Assembly: GCA_019114225.1 (NCBI GenBank)
Contig: DXFW01000019.1
Span: 17,178 to 81,177 of the forward strand
DNA: 64,000 bases
From: Candidatus Allofournierella pullicola
GTDB lineage: Bacteria; Bacillota; Clostridia; Oscillospirales; Ruminococcaceae
Reading direction: 5' to 3'
A program made the position numbers and the translations under genes. Below are positions 25,001 through 33,972 of this stretch, piece after piece. Numbering within the stretch: the first letter of the stretch is position 1; the number at the start of each line of letters is the position of its first letter. The notes below the pieces were generated by a model. The model ran no database searches. It worked only from the letters and a program-made list of their open reading frames with translations, and was not told the DNA's origin.

Positions 25001-28000
25001 GCCGCGTCGGTGGGCTTGGTGCCGTCCAGCGCCAGGAACACCACTCCGTCGGGCACAGAGGCGATGACGTCGATACCGGTGACGGCCACGGCAATGCCAG
25101 CCCCCACGCCAACGCTGGAGCGGCTGTAGGATTTTTCATCTTCCAGGGGCAGCATGCCCAGAGAGCGGCGGGCCCGCTTGCCGCTGGCGTCCGCCACGGT
25201 CTCCAGGCGGCTGTCGGCCACGCGGGAGACCACGGTCAGATCGGCGCCTTCGCCCAGCCGGTATTCGGCGGCGGGCGCAAGCTCGGCCTTGGAGTTCAGG
25301 GTGATCACATGCACGGTGATCGCGCCGCCCAGCATAGCGGTCTCGGCCGGCGGGATGTGGCCGGACTTGGCGATGGCGGAGGAATCCACACGGCGGTTCT
25401 CCACGGTCGCGGCCAGGGCCTTGCCCGCGGTGATGACGCCCTGCTCGATCCGGGCAGCGGCGTTGTGGGTGAACGAAGTGACGTTCACGGCGATCCCCGC
25501 GGCGGTGTTGGTGGGGTCCTTGGTGATCTGCACCTTGCCGAAGCCGGGGATGACGGCGATGGTGGAATTGTTGTAGAGAGAGCCGTCCGCCCGGGTCTGG
25601 GAGGTGGTCTCGCCAAAGGCATGCAGCTGCACGCCGTTTGCGGCGCTCACCACACCGGCGGTGTCGATGAGGGCCTGGATGTCGTTGTCGATGACGGCCA
25701 GCGCCAGCGCGCCCATGGCCTGGGTGCGGGCCACATCCTGGTTCGGGTCAGTCTCGGCCACGCCTTTGTTGAACAGGCTGCCCAGGGTGTTGCTGCCGGT
25801 GATCTTGCTCAGCGCCCAGGCGGGGGTGCCGGAGGTGCCGGTGCGCATGCCCAGCACCGACTCGGTCAAGCTGACCATGGAGCGCAGCGACTGCTTCTGG
25901 GTGGGCTGCTGGGTGAAGGTGGGGTTGCCGTACTCGTCCACATACACACTGATGGGCGAAGAGATGGCGTAGGTGCGGTTGCGGATGAGGCTGTCGGCCT
26001 CGGCGCGGACGGTGCCGCCGGTGCTGACCACCGAGGCGGTGCTGCCCGTTCCGTCGCCGTAGTTGCCCACATACACCCCGGTGCGGCCCAGGGCAATGCT
26101 CACCGCCACGAACACGCCGCTCTTTGGTTTCATGCGGGCGATGTCGGTGGGGCCGGCAACGCTGGCGGCCTCGGTCTCCAGGCGGCTGCGGGCGTCCAGC
26201 AGGACGTCGCCGCCGGCGGTGATGGAGGAAGCGTCGGTGACGATGGTCTCAGTCTCAGCGATGGCCACCGCGCTGGAAAGGGAGAGCAGCGCCTTGGGGA
26301 AGCTGCCCTTATCCACCGCGCTGATGTACACTTCGCTGTCGGTGCGCAGGGCAGTGCCCGCGCCGCTGGAAAGCCTGGCCTCGCCGTCCACCAGAACGGT
26401 GGTGCGCGCCTGGCCCCAGGCAAAGGACAGGGGGATGTAGCTGAGCAGCTCGGCACAGTCAAAATCCACCAGGGTGGAGGCCAGGGCGTGGATGGGGCCC
26501 TGGGCGGCATTGATACTGCCGTGGAGCAAAATCTCCGCGGTGGGCTGCTTGACGATGACAAAGTTGGGGAAATTGGAAGCCACGCCCGCCATCACGTCCA
26601 CCATGCCGGAGGTCTGGCGGATGGAGGCGATGAGGTCCACCGCGCCGGCGGCGTTGAGGGACGCGCCCTCGGCCACCACGATACGGACGGTGGGAGAAGC
26701 TTCGTAGAGGCCCACGCCGTATTCCATCGTGGTCCCGCTGAGCTCATCTTCCGCCACGGTGATGGTCAGTGCGTCTTCGGCCAGAACGTCCGGGTCCTCG
26801 GCTTCGGCCAGGACGAGGATGTGTTCGCCGGACACCGGGCCCAAAATCTCCACTTCGGGCGCCTGAAGGACGACGGTGAGGCCGTCCGCCAGCAGCTTTT
26901 CAACGGCGATCTTGCCGGAGGCTTCCACCAGCAGGTTGGACAGATAGGTGGCCATGCCATGCACGGCGGCGGCCAGATTGACCGTGACGTCCACGGTGGG
27001 GTCCAGCGAGCGGCACACCACATAGTCGGTGAAATCCTGCGCGGTGAACTCGGCGGTGGGCACATTGCCCAAATGGACGGTGCGCTTGTTTTCCAGGCGG
27101 TCGGTCACGGCGTCGAGGCCGCTGCCGAAGTGGATGTCCATGCCCTGCCGCAGGGCCACCGTGTTCAGAAGTTCCTCCACGATGTCGATGGACAAATCGG
27201 GCAGCAGCCAGATAACGCTCTGGGCGTTCAGGTGCAGGCCGTCCCCGGTCTTGTAAATGCGCTCTTCAAAGTGCACGTCGCCCAGGATGTCCTCGCCGTT
27301 GAAGATATACTTCGCGGCGAGGTTGCCGGTGAGGTGCAGGCGGTCGTAGCCGCCGTTTTCTTCCTCGTTGATGGTCACGTCCAGGCCGAACACATCGTGG
27401 AAGGCGCTGGTGGTGTCCAGCGTGATGACGTCGTCGCCGTCGCCGCCGGAAATGACGTACTTGCTGCGGTACTGCAGCTGGTCCTCTTCCAGCCCGTATT
27501 TGGAAATCAGCTGGGAGAACTCCTGGTAAAGGTTGCGGCCGTTGACCATGGTGAGGCCGCCGGTGACGGACATGGTGTCGGCCCCGGCGCCCAGGTCCAC
27601 CGTGAGCTCGGTGCCGCCCAGGTCGATGTCAAAATTGTAGAGGGCCATGAACTTGCCGGTGCGGGGGTCGATGCCGCTGCCAGCGTAGACGTTGGTGGAG
27701 TTCACCAGCCGGACCAGGAGGTCGTCGGTGCCGTCGCCGGTGTTCACGTTCACCTTGGTCATGGTGCGGTTTTCAATGTCCTCGATGAGTTCTTCCATAC
27801 GCTGCTTGATGGCCAGGGCGAACTGGTTGGCGGTGTCCTGGATGACGTCGCCGGTGGAGGAGGTCTGGGAGGCGTTGTAGATGTCCTTCACCGCGTTGAA
27901 GATGGCCAGCGGATCGGAGTTGCCCACGCCCACCGTGGCGCTGGGCGCCTGGGTCACCTGCAGATCGATGCGGTCATCGCCGCCGCCGCTGCTCACATTC

Positions 28001-29154
28001 ACCACGGCCACGTTCTCGGTGTGGATGACCACATTGTCATCCAGTTCGGTGCCCTCGTATGTAAACTCCAGGGCGTTTTTGATCTGCACCTGCTCTTTGG
28101 AGGAAAAATACAGCCCGGCCAGCAGCACGTCGAAGCCGTCCGACATGAAGTTGCCCTGCATGTTGGCGCTGCCGTCTGACGGCTGGCCGTTTTTATACTG
28201 TTCGGAGACGATGGAAATGGTTGCGTAGGGGTAAACGCGGTCATTCTCGGTGAAGATGACCGAACTGACGGAATTGTCGTTGTCCGCCGGGTCGCTGGGG
28301 TCGGGGGCGTCGCCGCCGGTGAGGTGATAGCCGATGGCGTCCAGCAGGTCGTTGTAGAGCTGGCTGCCGGCGGAGAGGTCCACGTCGCCCTCGTAGGTGC
28401 CTGCGGTGACCACGATCTCAATGTTGACCTTTTCCCCTTCCAGCGAAGGCAGGTTGGTCTTGAGGTAGTCCACCGCGCCGTTCAGGGCATTGACGATGGC
28501 GCTGTTGGCCGTGTCGTTCTTGAAGGCTTCGGAATCCAGCGTTTTGCCGTTCACCGACAAAGTGGCGCTGCCCTCCGGCACCATGAAGTCCTCTTCCACT
28601 TCGGAGCCGCCGTTGTCTTCCAGAACGCTGCCGTCGGTGGGGGGCGTGGTGTCTTCCGGCGCGTCCGGATCCACCACGGAGCCGCCCGCGTCTTCCAGTC
28701 CATCCCCGCCGTCGGGTTCCGTGCCATCGGTGGGCTCGGTGCCGCCCGTGGGTTCCGTGCCGCCGGTGGGCTCGGTGCCACCCGTGGGCTCCGTGCCGCC
28801 CGTGGGCTCGGTGCCACCGGTGGGCTCGGTGCCACCGGTGGGCTCGGTGCCGCCCGTAGGCTCGGTGCCGCCCGTGGGCTCGGTGCCGCCCGTGGGCTCG
28901 GTGCCGCCCGTGGGCTCCGTGCTGTCCGTGGGTTCCGTGCCGGTCGGCGCAGCCGGGGGCGTATCCATCGGTTCCGTGCCAGACGGCTCCGCGGCCTGCG
29001 TTGCAGGCGCGGCAAGGCCGCCGCCCGGTTGGGCAGCGGCGTCTTCGGCATGAACGCTGACGGTCAGGAACAAAGCTGCCACCAGTGCAGCCAGCAGCGC
29101 AAGAATGCGCTGTGTCCCCTTCTTTGCATTTTTCGCTGTCAAAGAGTCTCTCAT
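4054..29154 (-). CDS. Giant secreted, membrane-anchored beta-repeat surface protein (8366 residues)
   Basis: One frame of 25,101 bp without interruption, starting at an ATG with AAGGAGG 8 bp upstream. Order of parts, residue numbers approximate: signal peptide 1-36 (cleavage after VHA); Pro/Thr/Gly linker with ten TEPTGG units, about 73-145; N-terminal domain to about 400; acidic stretch with RTX-like motifs (GGGDD near 390, [11 protein letters not shown] near 568); a very long region, about 700-5850, of imperfect 60-90-residue units with the pattern VGVGAAVAV ... A.IG ... AGG.V.V.A, typical of right-handed beta-solenoid adhesins; a helical insert near 1695-2025; a Tyr/Thr-rich region about 5880-6940; further filamentous-haemagglutinin-like beta repeats; a charged helical segment about 7300-7500; a coiled coil about 7839-7987; a C-terminal membrane helix 8325-8353 and the tail RRRKEEEEE. 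There is no LPXTG motif. It is probably an adhesin or surface layer component; the function is inference. A TPR protein precedes it in the same operon. Confidence 0.9.
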   Translation of the reverse strand: MRDSLTAKNAKKGTQRILALLAALVAALFLTVSVHAEDAAAQPGGGLAAPATQAAEPSGTEPMDTPPAAPTGTEPTDSTEPTGGTEPTGGTEPTGGTEPTGGTEPTGGTEPTGGTEPTGGTEPTGGTEPTGGTEPTGGTEPTDGTEPDGGDGLEDAGGSVVDPDAPEDTTPPTDGSVLEDNGGSEVEEDFMVPEGSATLSVNGKTLDSEAFKNDTANSAIVNALNGAVDYLKTNLPSLEGEKVNIEIVVTAGTYEGDVDLSAGSQLYNDLLDAIGYHLTGGDAPDPSDPADNDNSVSSVIFTENDRVYPYATISIVSEQYKNGQPSDGSANMQGNFMSDGFDVLLAGLYFSSKEQVQIKNALEFTYEGTELDDNVVIHTENVAVVNVSSGGGDDRIDLQVTQAPSATVGVGNSDPLAIFNAVKDIYNASQTSSTGDVIQDTANQFALAIKQRMEELIEDIENRTMTKVNVNTGDGTDDLLVRLVNSTNVYAGSGIDPRTGKFMALYNFDIDLGGTELTVDLGAGADTMSVTGGLTMVNGRNLYQEFSQLISKYGLEEDQLQYRSKYVISGGDGDDVITLDTTSAFHDVFGLDVTINEEENGGYDRLHLTGNLAAKYIFNGEDILGDVHFEERIYKTGDGLHLNAQSVIWLLPDLSIDIVEELLNTVALRQGMDIHFGSGLDAVTDRLENKRTVHLGNVPTAEFTAQDFTDYVVCRSLDPTVDVTVNLAAAVHGMATYLSNLLVEASGKIAVEKLLADGLTVVLQAPEVEILGPVSGEHILVLAEAEDPDVLAEDALTITVAEDELSGTTMEYGVGLYEASPTVRIVVAEGASLNAAGAVDLIASIRQTSGMVDVMAGVASNFPNFVIVKQPTAEILLHGSINAAQGPIHALASTLVDFDCAELLSYIPLSFAWGQARTTVLVDGEARLSSGAGTALRTDSEVYISAVDKGSFPKALLSLSSAVAIAETETIVTDASSITAGGDVLLDARSRLETEAASVAGPTDIARMKPKSGVFVAVSIALGRTGVYVGNYGDGTGSTASVVSTGGTVRAEADSLIRNRTYAISSPISVYVDEYGNPTFTQQPTQKQSLRSMVSLTESVLGMRTGTSGTPAWALSKITGSNTLGSLFNKGVAETDPNQDVARTQAMGALALAVIDNDIQALIDTAGVVSAANGVQLHAFGETTSQTRADGSLYNNSTIAVIPGFGKVQITKDPTNTAAGIAVNVTSFTHNAAARIEQGVITAGKALAATVENRRVDSSAIAKSGHIPPAETAMLGGAITVHVITLNSKAELAPAAEYRLGEGADLTVVSRVADSRLETVADASGKRARRSLGMLPLEDEKSYSRSSVGVGAGIAVAVTGIDVIASVPDGVVFLALDGTKPTDAALGSVTVDSYYMGSERVFAAAGSAGGTSVTPVSATSVSGVYVLSELGESAGQGVDVAGDVALTAQNRMIRFLTADAASAGTNVGLGAAVAVDVFNDSAESLLKRRAKAGKNISVAAQSVSRVTQTVKASVKGAPAAGGGAGQDAGSAGASGTEGLVGGTITPGGSTSSDGSHLSQADQTADQKLNNGKALAGRVNTKNVNTSSVEKAAAGRSPFETMEGSIQVAAAIAVNLQTNLSRALIADVDASAGEDISVISRNDTDAKITSNAGTTNSYVGVGAAVAVNMVDHQNIAQVGKGKLTAGGNITVAAEIYEKAQADLLDKAYDLLVDYMLQTGHLEELLGAVGDNALKTSTEYIFLSLKDKEDLTDEDKQTLAKAIEEMIAIALWQQDLKEEDWVKVDDVVVDGAGQRTLTELLEELIFAAYQADNNTPLTMDHVYGLEQYVIAQVIASYTGAENPYAEYGAQWGYEALTADLVSELQAMMAYAAEKRVLGYELMSILLQLAQGGSPALTEEQKQAVDELLGLEDPTDEQRAEAAKEYQAVLTEQIKASLTGDTNTADQNAKLYSDALTAYIEDVFAVMGEESNWIPYLGDGNRLQVPVLDKISAEMTQLSFAVNDLYEAFAALLTTKFATGSELDGVGHTISTQAVSGVGASSVGVAGSAAITIINAVSSATIAGRDAASSEPDITAGGDIRVEANEAQKVYTTASASADKSLGMAAKAATARKPGSSVGVGASFATNLIDAVVTAMIGTETTAGEAVTTLGNRVIRAASLAILANFRDDVDTVSVAGSDPIARRDKAFEYIPTLGSATNKQLAQAAASGTNTKGISFDAGVAVAVVNNIVKAALLSGGSLTTSNSVDTLKTAIVTGQNAQGEDIFAMANVLVQALYGGDSYTGVSAFAAGSRAAVGAAVGVSLVDSDITASLEADTTAAGSVRVHSATDVTDESYAMATSIGADLDRLLEKFREGLNYISPGAAETSTIRNKIVAATNKMGAVKLQEKANQVSGSIGGKLDAVPYSSNLLKAFGLDLTKATSKTSGLDASVSGSGAQVAGVQPQTSSLNVAAAIALAFTEHHTLARILGNVTSQTGDVQAKAENVVNFRNRATGATVTTAPAGANTVAAAVAVTLNENTAEASVASGVTLNAAKDVSVTADTTQNLTGNYPGYMSAQAVAASIATGMLGKLGVAGAVAVLTDKADTLALVGGNVTINAGGDVRVAAKDLSKLAIRALGANIGAQTVGVGAAFAMLHSFSNIHAQMGDNLTAQANSLTVTAHRPLVDESMYQFPFDWSDLLTVSNQDATVGETDKGLMHITLPDDLDHIRQIKVECTLGTDDLLDVLDMINYLATVNYYVEAISGSLHHGAAGAANVAGTVAQLLTENSVLASIGGNAALTLGKNGQGESLTVRADSSAESRVIAGSASLGTAKAGAGAVVSLAQMNDKAEAKVGGGQAGRAINAAGDVTVAATAKNIVWDVTSADAVTGSALLTLGGGFNLVESSTAALASVGDGVTVNAAGRFAVDADNDFELALIAANMGLAAGSANVAAGGTVAWTDIHNETGARVGDNAVVKAAGVALTADSADRVMEILASVSGAPSGTANAAATLAWFATSSETMALAGSGAHLEALSGDVLLHAFNESDLLAALVSLSASGSSTAAAGATVLVQQFNQKAHAGAGVSENSAVTAQKATLLARKGKVLVESKANNRSLAAGAALAPTGSTTLDLAGAYVHNEFASEAVSRLGDNTKAEAWDSIGILADADNLVVSGAGAVAGSGSTTAALGGSATTVIFKNVVQALAGEHCDLTAWALDNGSTAGIQTANRQDRRRGVVVHAYSAEEIYMAAVAGSVTGSSTANLVGVADTLLVQNIVNAHVGNNSRVSAGLNSAANKDVDGDGQSDDSHGEGEILVEAKDDTFVVNFGGALSASGSATASLGGTVVTILFEKQVSAILDGGENEIHAEKSITVDADSTDEMFLLAATFGVTGGTVAAGGAGNILLFENAVQAHLGGQITSGGDVKVTADTLIDLYNVALSVAGASTAGVSGAAVVTSFKGLTEAVLLAGASVNTPGKLNILANSKEFITADGAGVSGGGTAGVSGTVDVILSENTVLAIVQDNADGTKPLIRASSITLDALDDYQLIGVAASAAFGGTAGAGVTAIITLADNTVAAGIGANYAVQTSAGDVLVNALSKRDIRTYAGSVGGGATAGIGAVIMALVVGGKLDDDSAKALAEHFHPADLLAGMKAKTPAGAKGVYDEHDAAWLSEALAGSGNSYSDVPVDDEYDGADQYVSEDFNKDYTVTQDQDGTVTAGEPGADLTVDPVGEGSSDADEAYKIYEGFKNVASAAFTRAFIGANTTVTSADDITVRATDQLNASLGTVAFGASGAVGVGVGMAVAILNGTVEAWAGEGSVLSAKGGVTIEAVAESPLLIGSDLSGQDEASNDYLNKQDNGFDVQDLTIHALSVSGGVSGTAGVGVALAVVHLGSTVSARLLGSVEEANALTIRAVSDYQHIVAATLGLGGGMAGVSASAAATVFDGNTRASVEGTGSLRDVADIRVETQVNNTAVSAAAGIAAGMGAVNAGAAVAINKSLVETFIAQGVSIGGVRTPDITLNALVNSGAKAFTLGVAGGAVAVGAAVALAKTAPTVHTYIGAAPDADQFAAPGTVNAGSITIRNDVSTTAESYAANVTGGAVGVTAQVLLVFNTANLFAGLDRVNVNAGNVDIGSALHASGRAYVASLTGGAVAVGMVVSTVLLQAENIAQVDVSGVEMNAANLNLYTGRESDRNTSSAEALALAAGAGAVSAGLNAAVADNNTKNIARILGGKEAGSHRLNVSGALNLGSYGQATANAQVWGVNAGAISVLGSAAVALLRAEQQANVDGGNITAGSLSARSGLNEGLDHMKYVDLDKLPGGNIVAAPAEDVDASEENAAVFAGLITGSGGAVSAVVNVAAAYGRALTQAVVAPFSLALSGKADVFAGGTANVLAQSFNQSAGAITAAVIVNTAYSQSEFVAILDIPAGSSVTADSVSVATDYTASAVAALAPSAGGADLSGAALQVNVGVANADSRGTAAVTGAGLLSAGALSVTGQGVATSRVYSVTPVASLTAVKIAANVLVALLDAENLAYIQGVEVENAAITVNARLNAADGQGVSALLANNIKGSGVSVSLASARSNTAVALNRSVNKAFMDSVKVTAGAALSVTATANSLASASAADPGTSVELLSLGVNVIIARADGTFAAYINMAEDRPVSAASVTVTNTYNARAEAVSRQPNQGVGLLDAGTNVAYANAGALAEAAITGNGSVTTNSVTITLNGTATADARIAGTKVNVQGAELAVNVVDAIVSARQQAYIGQPEGGSASAVNVTALGGISIRASLNDSADTGAKAIVGSNGSDSGVSVSIIGGKASRASAEMNGLSTAHIRTTGSIVTTGQLALRNAARSWAMANIDDAAVEVTLVNASLVLTDALASGTFKALAQAGALTAGSVDIANTYYAESHSATGPAGGVGVNLVNTDANRADAETSATADASLKVTGSASVTNSVNIANTGYLLAEALGRTRKVNVSGVSIAVTVVDAVLKGGQTADAQFDGEAVIGGQLNVNSEIVRSGGYGIATAQAGGSGGADVSLVGAGVNDVSAQSATVNTASLTGAGTLNAGSVSVRAKSLTEAEATAKSGVSVGLVLLGSLNASSSTHDKVDVLVEGITVKSSGAFTAEAVGNTVSEAVAASEGGGGLVTAGVNTATAKVGGSDAAPQTVRVTVKRSFIEAARDVTLRAYNTGDARANIEKGLNVAAGSLTVSVLPTNAWYDTGVDVLEDAVVRSTTGSVSVLSEDAPKGHSEARGTTIGIGVNASVTYGENTADTANTITVNGTLDSSEALNVEAVSAAQLNAATYADGGGFFSGTTLWSKNTLNRAVSILIGENSALLANYGDLIVNAVGGSRDRILTRSEVSSGGVVALGTATALVNIDSDVKVQIGKNALIRARFSAVNIYADASQAGVETNVSADASGLGVAPNSTANVNTSLNADVVIAGTAGEPAIIEGRDVEIIARNGEVDIYTYTYAKGSALGAAVNAISNPKTTLTADVNIAGADITGHDSLHIYASTQPAYRDANIDVRATIQLNAAGEALARAGGSTTAHSNTVLGSGVILRGATVAVTRYGFDGGRIRRDARKGGFIIKETSTSHPFESGGTVAVNGGTALYLGDAAGGVYIDISEHKGQLTVREVGVKEPDSFYTTAGNTVILRDISNNLPGVADFTHDGKNASGSVIVYNQAVLPRVIITNSSGFDVQLNGIYVSNSGFIQPSVFGISHTINNVAYDKPEVRTEFSGTGGVQVSGFVSNTDGHVEFVWTGEEGGALTGVDSVTNISSGTTVSPVWAHDLLVKGAASVGTASQAFNAYVFSGSNGVVNIEASGDVFVNIVPVTLIIVDQDNKELERHDDPVYIERVVSLNGNVEMDLQEGVQATMIAGTTTVTIPVPGTLSYITSATVELAKAYTLTGKDVLDYYLQGYDAAERLYRYLLPNGTLLYMDAWGNVSRIEEGGAETAVGDFEFVKDTSGNVVEIRLSEGISIDLSTGDLTVEADASYEVLLEAVSASWFTSKGLLTGGGEARIRLVTASTYKDGDTTLTDGDTLQEMDVRLILALSTADIDYYYLSGLQPTMDAIAGASDKTYYYFLLHDKGSDSLRFYAFTGGSTETQDVEQENKDTFNREHLNISDGRPVTNTLSDGVTYYEAKFDEEARTTHEWRGATHVGKVRDGASTDPFTVPNFLGTGYEVVWNYDNTMTIGGAAVGLVYISGLGYTVAPGQNLSGDAAGLYQALSGVYWMPDVEWTVESSVEVDGITYTANGKKNGRDVFNFAEFAWTRRNDNKDKPTTQKYQTRTYTMYSYSLRFTYVKMQPVTSSLSTEYYTSGVKYTGFGEEVYEKPDGTLYEHYDVTKDEYTGKLTPEAEYRLISQVYYMQNAAGSRVTVDGQEIWSYLSEATARTVNGKHYYVVDSHPGSGLYLEAADQNGVTVYTLVSQSMSAPETVLPEDENYQHDTGKVTFTFKVDNKDVTITLTPNNAATGETEYEDQTGSDGKKYTIVYKAATDNTEAGWYLRTTTTTGEGDDAVTTTNDTALADPVKVLESTSYAVLNRYDYDENGNPTDETTRYLLDGAQAYIDVAPGRKETGVNYQIGTLDASGTLVANTAGLYVVWDGKAYLLMDPTAMFEAYGTETGGLEAELVENKEATGNTLLKTKDGAVFKNATGDTVYLNQMEKGSYSTAEDVSGGLLILRPGSPVGDDEEPTVLITGPLADIPVKEIALPQNNRVNGSGYRVTDTLYLTKSGLVLTLVLNADGQVTFSAKFDGVTYTSDKIVATDLGDLGTLREYTLNEEGKRVYTVNGKTTAYTLNGDQLSTIDENGQLVVLTPEESMAILYEEMPKANDATFTIKAGEEVYLERLTDQIAKDLAGNYYYSEDGENYWFNAEFTPQTDSKPYEYGGAIHDHQLTGTVSVGGTVYLTISQAADTSETSATYGQTILYYELDQKEILVGSDGSVTLLGENSRTLKLEPNAEVEYLFGYVSAGEDLDGADPANKKSVTIQLSNEKGSLVDGDTATKHEDDTDIRTNGGNVIILVPKSAAGTIGTELDALEIDMNGGALVIQSYTEGQQPVDEIVVDTFISSSEDVTLKPTVVDGAEFHVDTEGNITGETLDVVNGGTADLDAGGSISMGDITADGGSTVDFDAEGSVETGDITADGGSTVDFDAEGSVETGDVTADGSTVDIDAGEDYTGGGLELTGGSEMDVTAGGSATIPTATVDDSTLTAQTGDDFRFERITGVSGDGKNTNVTIYAKGVVGRLLPDGKDAVISFGEGANGSNATLSVSGEKSVGEADSCLQLDIPETLTVQIPKAGDIWIDGIVEGEKDAEQFTGRGEDGTMLTGDVIDAMEGDDTIVGVELNAQTPEAIAALLLERALDEADATGKAEQLLKDITAALEKTLTPALGTEEAFEEALEKLDTTPETIEKALKELDELLQALEEAKDPDEPEDPADAAQQEQNRKRLRQLLDELLVLTLRVPEADEDEGQPGDEPGQDEPLKALMADEDLIPLYWAALTDEEKLALVEEKLWEKVEYPEPAEDDRDFRDLTLAIGESTGESSVTNKGSITITQNEGTFTAREVVSGYENVTITAPYIAGAEGLTNVTGTDLVLTALTGSIRDLTIDQRDWVEHTVVDVSELQKAPDAMPAAGSWRITRNALTGLLEMNFFIDFTTISVDDHEIATTLTATAAGDISITEVRGDLGLAKAESTQGGNIDLTVTGGSLLDTNASPDGLNLVTTGSASLTAREGTIGAAEAPLNVAVGDTLTTLSQGNTWLITPEDLTLIADVLDENARLDVVGGKDLTVSNTEGDLNATRLHAGGDLSVTSPKGSTHVNELKAGGTLSMDSAENITVDEALGDVTVKTVKAGGDISLNIQGELKDVAADPVKDLAEAQAEAARAEAAQKALEQQLAARQEYLDALESQQKDLEQQLADLEAEHKELEEQLQEALQQPEPDQAEVTRLEKELAKLEGEMDEIQQQLNDLEGERQSHEAEKQAIEAALDQAKQKAEAARKALEDAQKALEGAPDASITAGGNVDILLENGGSVGEAGNALGVDVGGVLTIAAGEDETLKGVWLESPSDQPLNIAPLEAEETIVINTVGGVAPAGSTDPDWNGLDFTAPDLTLNSTAGDTGTKERPIETMADRISAMGDNVYIHNHKDTELGEIVADETANIVSDGNITAGSGPNDKVVAGDAELTAKGDVGSEDAPIRIEADEVSAQGGSVHLESEGDVVVDTIVAGKDVTIRTDGSVTDKGTADAITSENLTIEAGGHIGTKDNPLNIHVWGKVDLTAGIPWIYVLNSYTHHESPWTEPEKPVEVLQTVVEQTRRRWTADDEPEPAEKPQDENVDDEVPKAPPEQQTSGGTCWCCWLCLLLLILVIILLAVVLWLLWLLWRRRKEEEEEQASR
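7732..7879 (-). repeat. 63-bp tandem repeat inside the giant gene
   Basis: Two near-identical 63-bp copies (7750-7812 and 7813-7875) with a partial copy at the 7732 end. They encode a 21-residue unit containing [20 protein letters not shown], in the C-terminal beta-repeat zone near residue 7093. The copies differ at only a few bases, so the duplication is recent or homogenised. Confidence 0.85.
28721..28936 (-). repeat. 18-bp minisatellite encoding TEPTGG
   Basis: Twelve tandem 18-bp units starting every 18 bp from 28721. The ten central units encode exactly TEPTGG and the outer two encode TEPTDG and TEPTDS. Bases vary only at a few silent positions. The repeat forms the flexible linker just after the signal peptide of the giant protein. 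Gain or loss of units keeps the frame, so linker length could vary among strains. Confidence 0.95.
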
Positions 29155-29218
29155 GGAAACGCCTCCTTCGCCCCCGGCGCGCCCCGCGCCGCTTTATTCT
29201 CTCGTTCGGTTTTCCCGT

Positions 29219-30253
29219 TTATTCCGTGATGGTGTTCAGCAGGTCTTCGGCCTGCGCGCTGATGACCGGGTCGGCGTCCGCCCCGTCATATCCGGCGGCA
29301 AAGGCAAGATCCCCGGCGGCCTGCTCCATGTCCGGCTCGCCGCGCATCAGCTCCGCCGCGCCCCGGCCGTAATGGCTCATCTGCAACGTGCTTTGCAGCT
29401 GGATGGAGCGGCTGTAGTAGTCCACCGCTTCGTCGTAGCGTTCCAGCAGCAGGCAGCACAGCCCGGCGTAGTAGCAAAGGGAATCGACGGTGTCGTCCAG
29501 CGAAAGGGCCGTCTCAAAAAGCTCCAGGGCTCCGGCGGTGTCCTCCCTTTGCAGCTTTGCCAGCCCCAGGCCGGTGAACAGCCCCGCCACATCGGTGTTC
29601 TGCGCGCCGCCGTTGGCCTGCAGCCAGACGGCGTGTTTCATCGCCTCGTCGCCCTGGCCCTGGGCCAGATAAAGCTGGGCCAGCAGCAGCCGCATGTCTG
29701 CCGCGGCGGGCTGCAGTTCCAGATAGCTTTCCAGGTCGGCGGCCAGGGCCTGGGTGTCGCCGCTGCCCGCGTGGAGCTGGGCCAGCACCAGATAGGCGTC
29801 TGCCAGGCCGGGGGCCAGCTGCACCACCTGTTCCATGGCTTCTTCCGCTTCGTCTGCCCGGTCCAGGATGGTGAGCAGGCAGCCCTCCTTGAGCAGCAGT
29901 TCCGCCTGCAGGGTCGTGCCGTATTCCGGCTCGTAAAGTTCAAGGCAGCGCTGAATGCATTCCAGCGCCTCGGTATATTCCTCGGCGGCGATGTGTGTCT
30001 CGGCCAGCCGGTAGTAATCCTTCAGGCCGTCGGGCTGGGTGAGGGTCTGCAGCTTGGTGCGCAGCCGCTCCAGCCGGGAGGCGTTGACATAATCGGTCTG
30101 CTGGGCCAGATAGGTCTTGGCGGCGTTGCTCTCTTCCGCCGAAATTTTCACCGTGATCCAGCTTTGGGCGCCGAAGGTGAACACGAAGGCCAGCGCCAGA
30201 AAGGCTGCGGTCCAGCGGGCCCACGGCTTTATCCTGCGTTTTTCCTGCTTCAT
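29219..30253 (-). CDS. Membrane-anchored tetratricopeptide repeat protein
   Basis: A 344-residue protein with a basic N-terminus (MKQEKRRIKPWAR), one membrane helix at about 12-30 (WTAAFLALAFVFTFG), and then helical repeats through the rest. Several 34-residue TPR units are visible, for example YYRLAETHIAAEEYTEALECIQRCLELY, and units with the GLxxLQREDTAGALELFETAL and YYAGLCCLLLERYDEAVDYYSRSI patterns. TPR domains mediate protein contacts; with an N-out or N-in single anchor it could act as an assembly or secretion helper. The ATG at 30253 is chosen because GGAGG precedes it, whereas the longer frame lacks one. It ends 64 bp before the giant surface protein gene with no terminator between, so the two are probably co-transcribed. 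A role in handling the giant protein is inference from position. Confidence 0.82.
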   Translation of the reverse strand: MKQEKRRIKPWARWTAAFLALAFVFTFGAQSWITVKISAEESNAAKTYLAQQTDYVNASRLERLRTKLQTLTQPDGLKDYYRLAETHIAAEEYTEALECIQRCLELYEPEYGTTLQAELLLKEGCLLTILDRADEAEEAMEQVVQLAPGLADAYLVLAQLHAGSGDTQALAADLESYLELQPAAADMRLLLAQLYLAQGQGDEAMKHAVWLQANGGAQNTDVAGLFTGLGLAKLQREDTAGALELFETALSLDDTVDSLCYYAGLCCLLLERYDEAVDYYSRSIQLQSTLQMSHYGRGAAELMRGEPDMEQAAGDLAFAAGYDGADADPVISAQAEDLLNTITE

Positions 30254-30300
30254 CCTTCGGCCTCCTTCCGCCCCCTGCGGGGGCATACGTCTCCGTTTTT

Positions 30301-30348
30301 ATCTTACCAATTAGAAAGTTAAAAAAGGAGAGCCTTACAAAATTGCAA
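30301..30348 (-). promoter_or_regulatory. Candidate activator-dependent promoter of the TPR/giant protein operon
   Basis: Minus strand TAAGAT (30306-30301) is a plausible -10 box without a recognisable -35. The 14-nt motif TTGCAATTTTGTAA (30348-30335) is centred exactly 38 bp upstream of the -10 centre. A closely similar motif with the same spacing precedes the histidine kinase gene. The motif also lies within the terminator of the regulator operon, so part of its symmetry may be explained by that. Confidence 0.45.
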
Positions 30349-30359
30349 GGCCCTCCTTG
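30321..30359 (-). terminator. Terminator of the kinase-regulator operon
   Basis: The minus strand carries AAGGAGGGCCTTGCAA pairing with TTGTAAGGCTCTCCTT (one mismatch pair and one weak pair) followed by TTTTTT, 11 bp beyond the response regulator stop. Confidence 0.75.
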
Positions 30360-30369
30360 AAAAAAACTA

Positions 30370-31035
30370 TCACAATTGTTCAAGCAGGTATCCGCCCCGG
30401 AGGGAGGCGATCTCCAGCCGGGATTCATCGCTCCTCAGTTTTTTGCGCAGGCGGGAAACAAGGGTCCAAAGGGCGTTGTTCTCCTGCTCCGCCCCAGCCC
30501 CCCAAACTTCCCGCGCCAGCTCGCTGCTGGGCACCCGCCGCTCGGCGTTTTGCGCCAGCAGCAACAGCACGGTGAATTCTTTTTGGGTGAGCTGAATGTC
30601 CCGCCCGTTCACGAACCCTGTCAGAGACACGGTGTCCAGCCGCAGGCAGCCGTAGGTAACATAACGGCGGCTGTCGCTGCTTCCCCGCAGGCGGGCCTCC
30701 ACCCGGGCCACAAACACCTCCAGATCGTAGGGCTTGGTCAGATAGTCGTCGCCCCCGGCGCGAAGGCCCTCCACCACGTCCCGGTTTTCTCCCAAGGCGG
30801 TGAGGAACAGGATGGGAATGTGATACTGGCTTTTCAGTTCGCGGCACAAGTCCAGGCCGTTTGCGTCGGGAAGCATGATGTCCAGCACGATGAGGTCCAC
30901 CGGGTGCCACTGAAGCTGCCCGCGCGCCTCGGCGGCGCTGGCCGCTTTCAGCACCTCGTAGCCCCGCAGGCCAAGCACTTCGGCGTTGATCCGCAGGATG
31001 TGAGGGTTATCCTCCACCAGCAGGATGGTGCTCAT
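30370..31035 (-). CDS. OmpR/PhoB-family response regulator
   Basis: A 221-residue two-domain regulator. The receiver domain (about 1-117) has the acidic pair E8/D9, the phosphorylation site D52 in LIVLDIMLPDANG, T79 and K101. The C-terminal winged-helix effector domain (about 125-221) shows the OmpR-type QLTQKEFTVLLLLAQNAERRV and the recognition region ENNALWTLVSRLRKKL. Upon phosphorylation by its partner kinase it should bind DNA and regulate transcription. Its ATG overlaps the kinase stop by four bases, so the pair is translationally coupled. The next gene downstream is the TPR/giant protein operon, beyond a terminator. A repeated 14-nt motif upstream of both operons suggests both are its targets. 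Confidence 0.95.
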   Translation of the reverse strand: MSTILLVEDNPHILRINAEVLGLRGYEVLKAASAAEARGQLQWHPVDLIVLDIMLPDANGLDLCRELKSQYHIPILFLTALGENRDVVEGLRAGGDDYLTKPYDLEVFVARVEARLRGSSDSRRYVTYGCLRLDTVSLTGFVNGRDIQLTQKEFTVLLLLAQNAERRVPSSELAREVWGAGAEQENNALWTLVSRLRKKLRSDESRLEIASLRGGYLLEQL

Positions 31036-32981
31036 TGCTCACTCGCCTCCTTCAAAACCGTAAATGCCATCGTGGTGCCTTCGGTTCCGGTGCGCTCCAC
31101 CCAGATCTCGCCGCCGTGGGCCTCCACCGCCTCCCGGCAGATCGTCAGCCCCAGGCCGCTTCCGCCGCCGCCGCTGACCCCCTGCTCAAAGATATGGGGC
31201 AAAAGCGCCGGGTCAATGCCGCAGCCGGTGTCCGCCACACGGAACAGAACGCAGTTCCCCTGCCCAAAGTCCCCGGCGCTGATGGTGATCTGGCCGTTTT
31301 GGGTGTTTTTGCTGGCGTTCACCACAAGGTTGATGAAAATTTGCAGCAGCATTTCAAAATTGCCGTGCACCCGCCATGGCCCGCAGGGCAGCACATGCAC
31401 CGTGTTGTTGTTTTTCACGCACATGGGCACCGCAATGGCGCCCACGCTTTCCAGCAGTTCCTCCACCGCCACCGGGCCAAAGGTCAGCTCGTTTCTGTGC
31501 CCGTAGGAATACTCCATCAGCCGGGTCACCATGTTTGCCAGGCGCTGGGCTTCCCGCTGGATGGTCTGGAGGTTGGCGGGCGCTTCGTCGGTGATACGGT
31601 CGGCCGCCAGCTGCATGCCGGTGAGCTGGGCGTAGCCGGAGATGACCGTGAGGGGTGTTTTCAGCTCATGGGCCACCTTGTGCAAAAAGTCCATGTTCAG
31701 CTGGTTCATTTTTTTCAGCATTTCGCTGCGGCTGCGGCTGGCGATCAGTTCCGCTTCCTGGCGCTGGCCCCACAGATTCATGGCCGCCGCATTGAAGAAC
31801 ACGAAGCCCAGCATGCCCAAAGCGGTGGCGCCGTAGCGGGTGATCTGGGCGTTGCGTCCGGTCATAAGCGCTTCATAGGCCAGCCCCACCAGCAGCAGAA
31901 CAAAGCCCAAAAGCACCAGCACGTCCGCCGTTTCCAGTTTTTTGCGCCGCAGGTAGCTGCGCGCGACGCCGAACGCCAGATAAACGAGATAAGGAATGGA
32001 CAGATAGTACACCAAGGTGGAAATGGTGACCAGCTCCCGCGTGGGCAGCAGGCAGATGAGCACGCCCGCCGCCGCGGCCATTCCCAAATAGGCCCACAGC
32101 GGGCCCTGGGCGCTGGCCTTCCAGTACTGGCACTTCAACATCAGCAGAATGGAGACCGGCATGAGCATGACGATGAGGATCAGCGCCCGGTAGGCCAGAT
32201 ACCAGGACGTATCCGGCGCCAGCAGGTGGATCACAAAAAAGTTCTGGTCCCGCAGAGCCGTCAGCACACAGCAGAAGGCAAGACAGAGGAAATACAGTTT
32301 GTTCCGTACCGCCGCGCTGAGCAGGAAATAGGCCGCCAGCAGCAACAGGCCGCCGCTGAGGGTCAGGGACACAAGATCGCCCGCCGCCTTGAACTCCTCG
32401 ATGTTTTGTGGGGTGGAGATTTGGAAAGGCGGGATGTGGCCGCCGTCCTTGTGGACGTAGTTGGAATACTGGACGACGATTTCTATCTCGCCGCCGGGGC
32501 CGGAAAACAGAGGAACGGTCATGTAGCCCACCCGGGGCACAAAGCCTTCCTCCGTTTCGGACACGCGGCCGTACTCCGCCGCCTGCACCCCGTTCACAAA
32601 GATACGGGTGGCATAGTCCAGCGAGAAGCCGCAGATGGAGTAATACCGGTCAGGTGGGGCCTGAATAAGCAGGCGATGGGTGCCGTACGCCCAGTCCGAC
32701 GGGGAGACGTCCTGACCGGCCTTTTCTCCCACTGTTCCCGCGGCAAAGTCCGACGGGTCATACAGTGCGCCGGGGTAAAAATCCCACCGGCCGGTGACCT
32801 CGAACACGGTGGAGGACATATCCAGCCGGCGGAGGTCCAGAACACCGTTCTCCACGGTTATATCCTTTGCGGAGGCCGTGCGCCCGAAGAAGGCCGCCGC
32901 CAGAGCCAGCAGGCTGCAAGCGACCACCACGACCGGCAAAAGCCAGTGGGCCGTTTTGCGCACAACGTCCTTGAAGCCCAT
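31032..32981 (-). CDS. Sensor histidine kinase with 7TMR-DISM-type sensor region
   Basis: A 649-residue membrane kinase. The N-terminal membrane helix is followed by an extracytoplasmic beta-rich domain, about 40-190 (WDFYPGALYDPSDF, YATRIFVNG), like the extracellular 7TMR-DISM ligand-binding domain. Next come about seven membrane helices (roughly 200-410), then a HisKA domain with the phosphoacceptor H438 in KVAHELKTPLTV, and a HATPase_c domain with N-box (INLVVNASKN), G1 box (ADTGCGID) and G2 box (GSGLGLTI). It would sense an external ligand, probably a carbohydrate or envelope signal, and phosphorylate the adjacent response regulator. The start has AAAGGAGG 7 bp upstream. The ligand is unknown. 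Confidence 0.93.
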   Translation of the reverse strand: MGFKDVVRKTAHWLLPVVVVACSLLALAAAFFGRTASAKDITVENGVLDLRRLDMSSTVFEVTGRWDFYPGALYDPSDFAAGTVGEKAGQDVSPSDWAYGTHRLLIQAPPDRYYSICGFSLDYATRIFVNGVQAAEYGRVSETEEGFVPRVGYMTVPLFSGPGGEIEIVVQYSNYVHKDGGHIPPFQISTPQNIEEFKAAGDLVSLTLSGGLLLLAAYFLLSAAVRNKLYFLCLAFCCVLTALRDQNFFVIHLLAPDTSWYLAYRALILIVMLMPVSILLMLKCQYWKASAQGPLWAYLGMAAAAGVLICLLPTRELVTISTLVYYLSIPYLVYLAFGVARSYLRRKKLETADVLVLLGFVLLLVGLAYEALMTGRNAQITRYGATALGMLGFVFFNAAAMNLWGQRQEAELIASRSRSEMLKKMNQLNMDFLHKVAHELKTPLTVISGYAQLTGMQLAADRITDEAPANLQTIQREAQRLANMVTRLMEYSYGHRNELTFGPVAVEELLESVGAIAVPMCVKNNNTVHVLPCGPWRVHGNFEMLLQIFINLVVNASKNTQNGQITISAGDFGQGNCVLFRVADTGCGIDPALLPHIFEQGVSGGGGSGLGLTICREAVEAHGGEIWVERTGTEGTTMAFTVLKEASEQ

Positions 32982-33010
32982 GGAACGTCCTCCTTTCCGC
33001 CTTTATAAAT

Positions 33011-33058
33011 ATTGTATCACATTCGCCGCACCGCGCCGGAATCATTGCAAAACTGCAA
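33011..33058 (-). promoter_or_regulatory. Candidate promoter of the kinase-regulator operon with regulator box
   Basis: Minus strand TACAAT (33016-33011) serves as -10; no -35 consensus is present. The inverted repeat TTGCAGTTTTGCAA (33058-33045) is centred 38 bp upstream of the -10 centre. The position near -47 suits an OmpR-family activator, which suggests autoregulation. Confidence 0.5.
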
Positions 33059-33060
33059 AG

Positions 33061-33768
33061 TCACTCGTTGTAAATTTGCTGGCAGCCCTCGATGGCCTCC
33101 CCCAGATAGGTCTCGATCCAGCGGCGCAGCTGGTGCTCGTCCCGGTTTTTCAGATGGGTGTAGAGAAGCTCGGTGTTGCGGCAGAGCGCCTCAATGCCGT
33201 AGCGGCGGCAAAAGCGCACCCACAACACGATGACCGGCGCGCGGAAGGAGTAGTAGAACAGGGGCAGAATGCTGTTGCCGCTGATGAGGGCCAGCTCGTG
33301 CTGGAACTCAAAGGCCCGCTCCGCCGCCTGCTGGGGCGTCTGGGCCCCGGCGATATGGGCCACAAGGTCGCCCAGGCGTTCGATGTCCTCGTCGGTGGCG
33401 TTGCGCAAAATCAGCCCCACCGCCAGCTGTTCCAGCGCCCGGCGCACCTCCAGGATGGAGCGTATCTCCTCCCGCCCCAGGGTGCCGCCGTTGTATTCCA
33501 TGATGGCGATGAGGGTGCTCAGATTGCCGTTGCGCCGGTAGTCCGCCACAAAGGTGCCCTGGCGGGGGCGTATCTCCACAAACCCTTGCGCCGCAAGCTC
33601 CGCCAGGCCGCCGTTCACCACCGCCCGGCTCACCTGCATTTGACGGGCCAGTTCCCGCTCGGGAGGCAGCGCCGTGCCCTGGGCCAGCTCCCCCGAAAGG
33701 ATCATCCCCTGTATTTGCTTGACGAACAGATCCTTCAGACTGGGGGCCGAGAGTTTTTCAAATTCCAC
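33061..33768 (-). CDS. FadR-type (GntR/FCD) transcriptional regulator
   Basis: A 235-residue regulator with an N-terminal GntR winged helix, about 8-75 (LKDLFVKQIQGMILSGELAQGTALPPERELARQM and GLAELAAQGFVEIRPRQGTFV), and a C-terminal all-helical FCD ligand-binding domain with EVRRALEQLAVGL and FEFQHELALISGN, containing the acidic and histidine positions that usually bind a metal and a carboxylate ligand. It is transcribed away from hypB with about 200 bp between them. A perfect FadR-type palindrome lies just downstream of its own promoter, so it probably represses itself and may also control the divergent hypB cluster. The effector is unknown, probably an organic acid. Confidence 0.92.
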   Translation of the reverse strand: MEFEKLSAPSLKDLFVKQIQGMILSGELAQGTALPPERELARQMQVSRAVVNGGLAELAAQGFVEIRPRQGTFVADYRRNGNLSTLIAIMEYNGGTLGREEIRSILEVRRALEQLAVGLILRNATDEDIERLGDLVAHIAGAQTPQQAAERAFEFQHELALISGNSILPLFYYSFRAPVIVLWVRFCRRYGIEALCRNTELLYTHLKNRDEHQLRRWIETYLGEAIEGCQQIYNE

Positions 33769-33787
33769 TGTGTCTTCCTCCTCGTAT

Positions 33788-33798
33788 TGGTCATACCA
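33788..33798. promoter_or_regulatory. FadR/GntR-type operator
   Basis: TGGTCATACCA is a palindrome of the TGGT-N3-ACCA type bound by FCD-subfamily GntR regulators. It lies about 15 bp downstream of the -10 box of the regulator gene, where binding would block transcription. Confidence 0.65.
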
Positions 33799-33812
33799 GA
33801 TACCACACCCTT

Positions 33813-33841
33813 ATTTTACCATGCAAATGGCTGAACGCCAA
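33813..33841 (-). promoter_or_regulatory. Promoter of the FadR-type regulator gene
   Basis: Minus strand TTGGCG (33841-33836), 17 bp spacer, TAAAAT (33818-33813). Confidence 0.6.
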
Positions 33842-33881
33842 GGCTGAATTTTGCGCAGAACTCCGAAAAAATCGGCATGTA

Positions 33882-33910
33882 TTGACCTTTTTGAGCAAAT
33901 AATGTTATTC
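33882..33910 (+). promoter_or_regulatory. Promoter of the hypB cluster
   Basis: TTGACC (33882-33887), 17-bp spacer, TTATTC (33905-33910), or TATTCT with an 18-bp spacer. The whole element resembles the promoter of the surface protein gene at 47.2 kb (ATTGACCTTTT ... GCAAA ... ATTCTTTTA). Confidence 0.65.
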
Positions 33911-33972
33911 TTTTAACGTTCGGCCGGGGCCGGCATTTATTTCTGGCCCGACCACTGATACGACCATGGAGT

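Noticed and set aside
28721..28936. CRISPR-like array
   Set aside because: The 18-bp repeats are directly adjacent with no spacers and encode TEPTGG in frame, so this is a coding minisatellite.
4054..29154. Type V autotransporter or two-partner secretion exoprotein
   Set aside because: The repeats resemble filamentous haemagglutinin, but there is no C-terminal beta-barrel and no TpsB gene; the C-terminus is a membrane helix with a charged tail, fitting a Gram-positive envelope.
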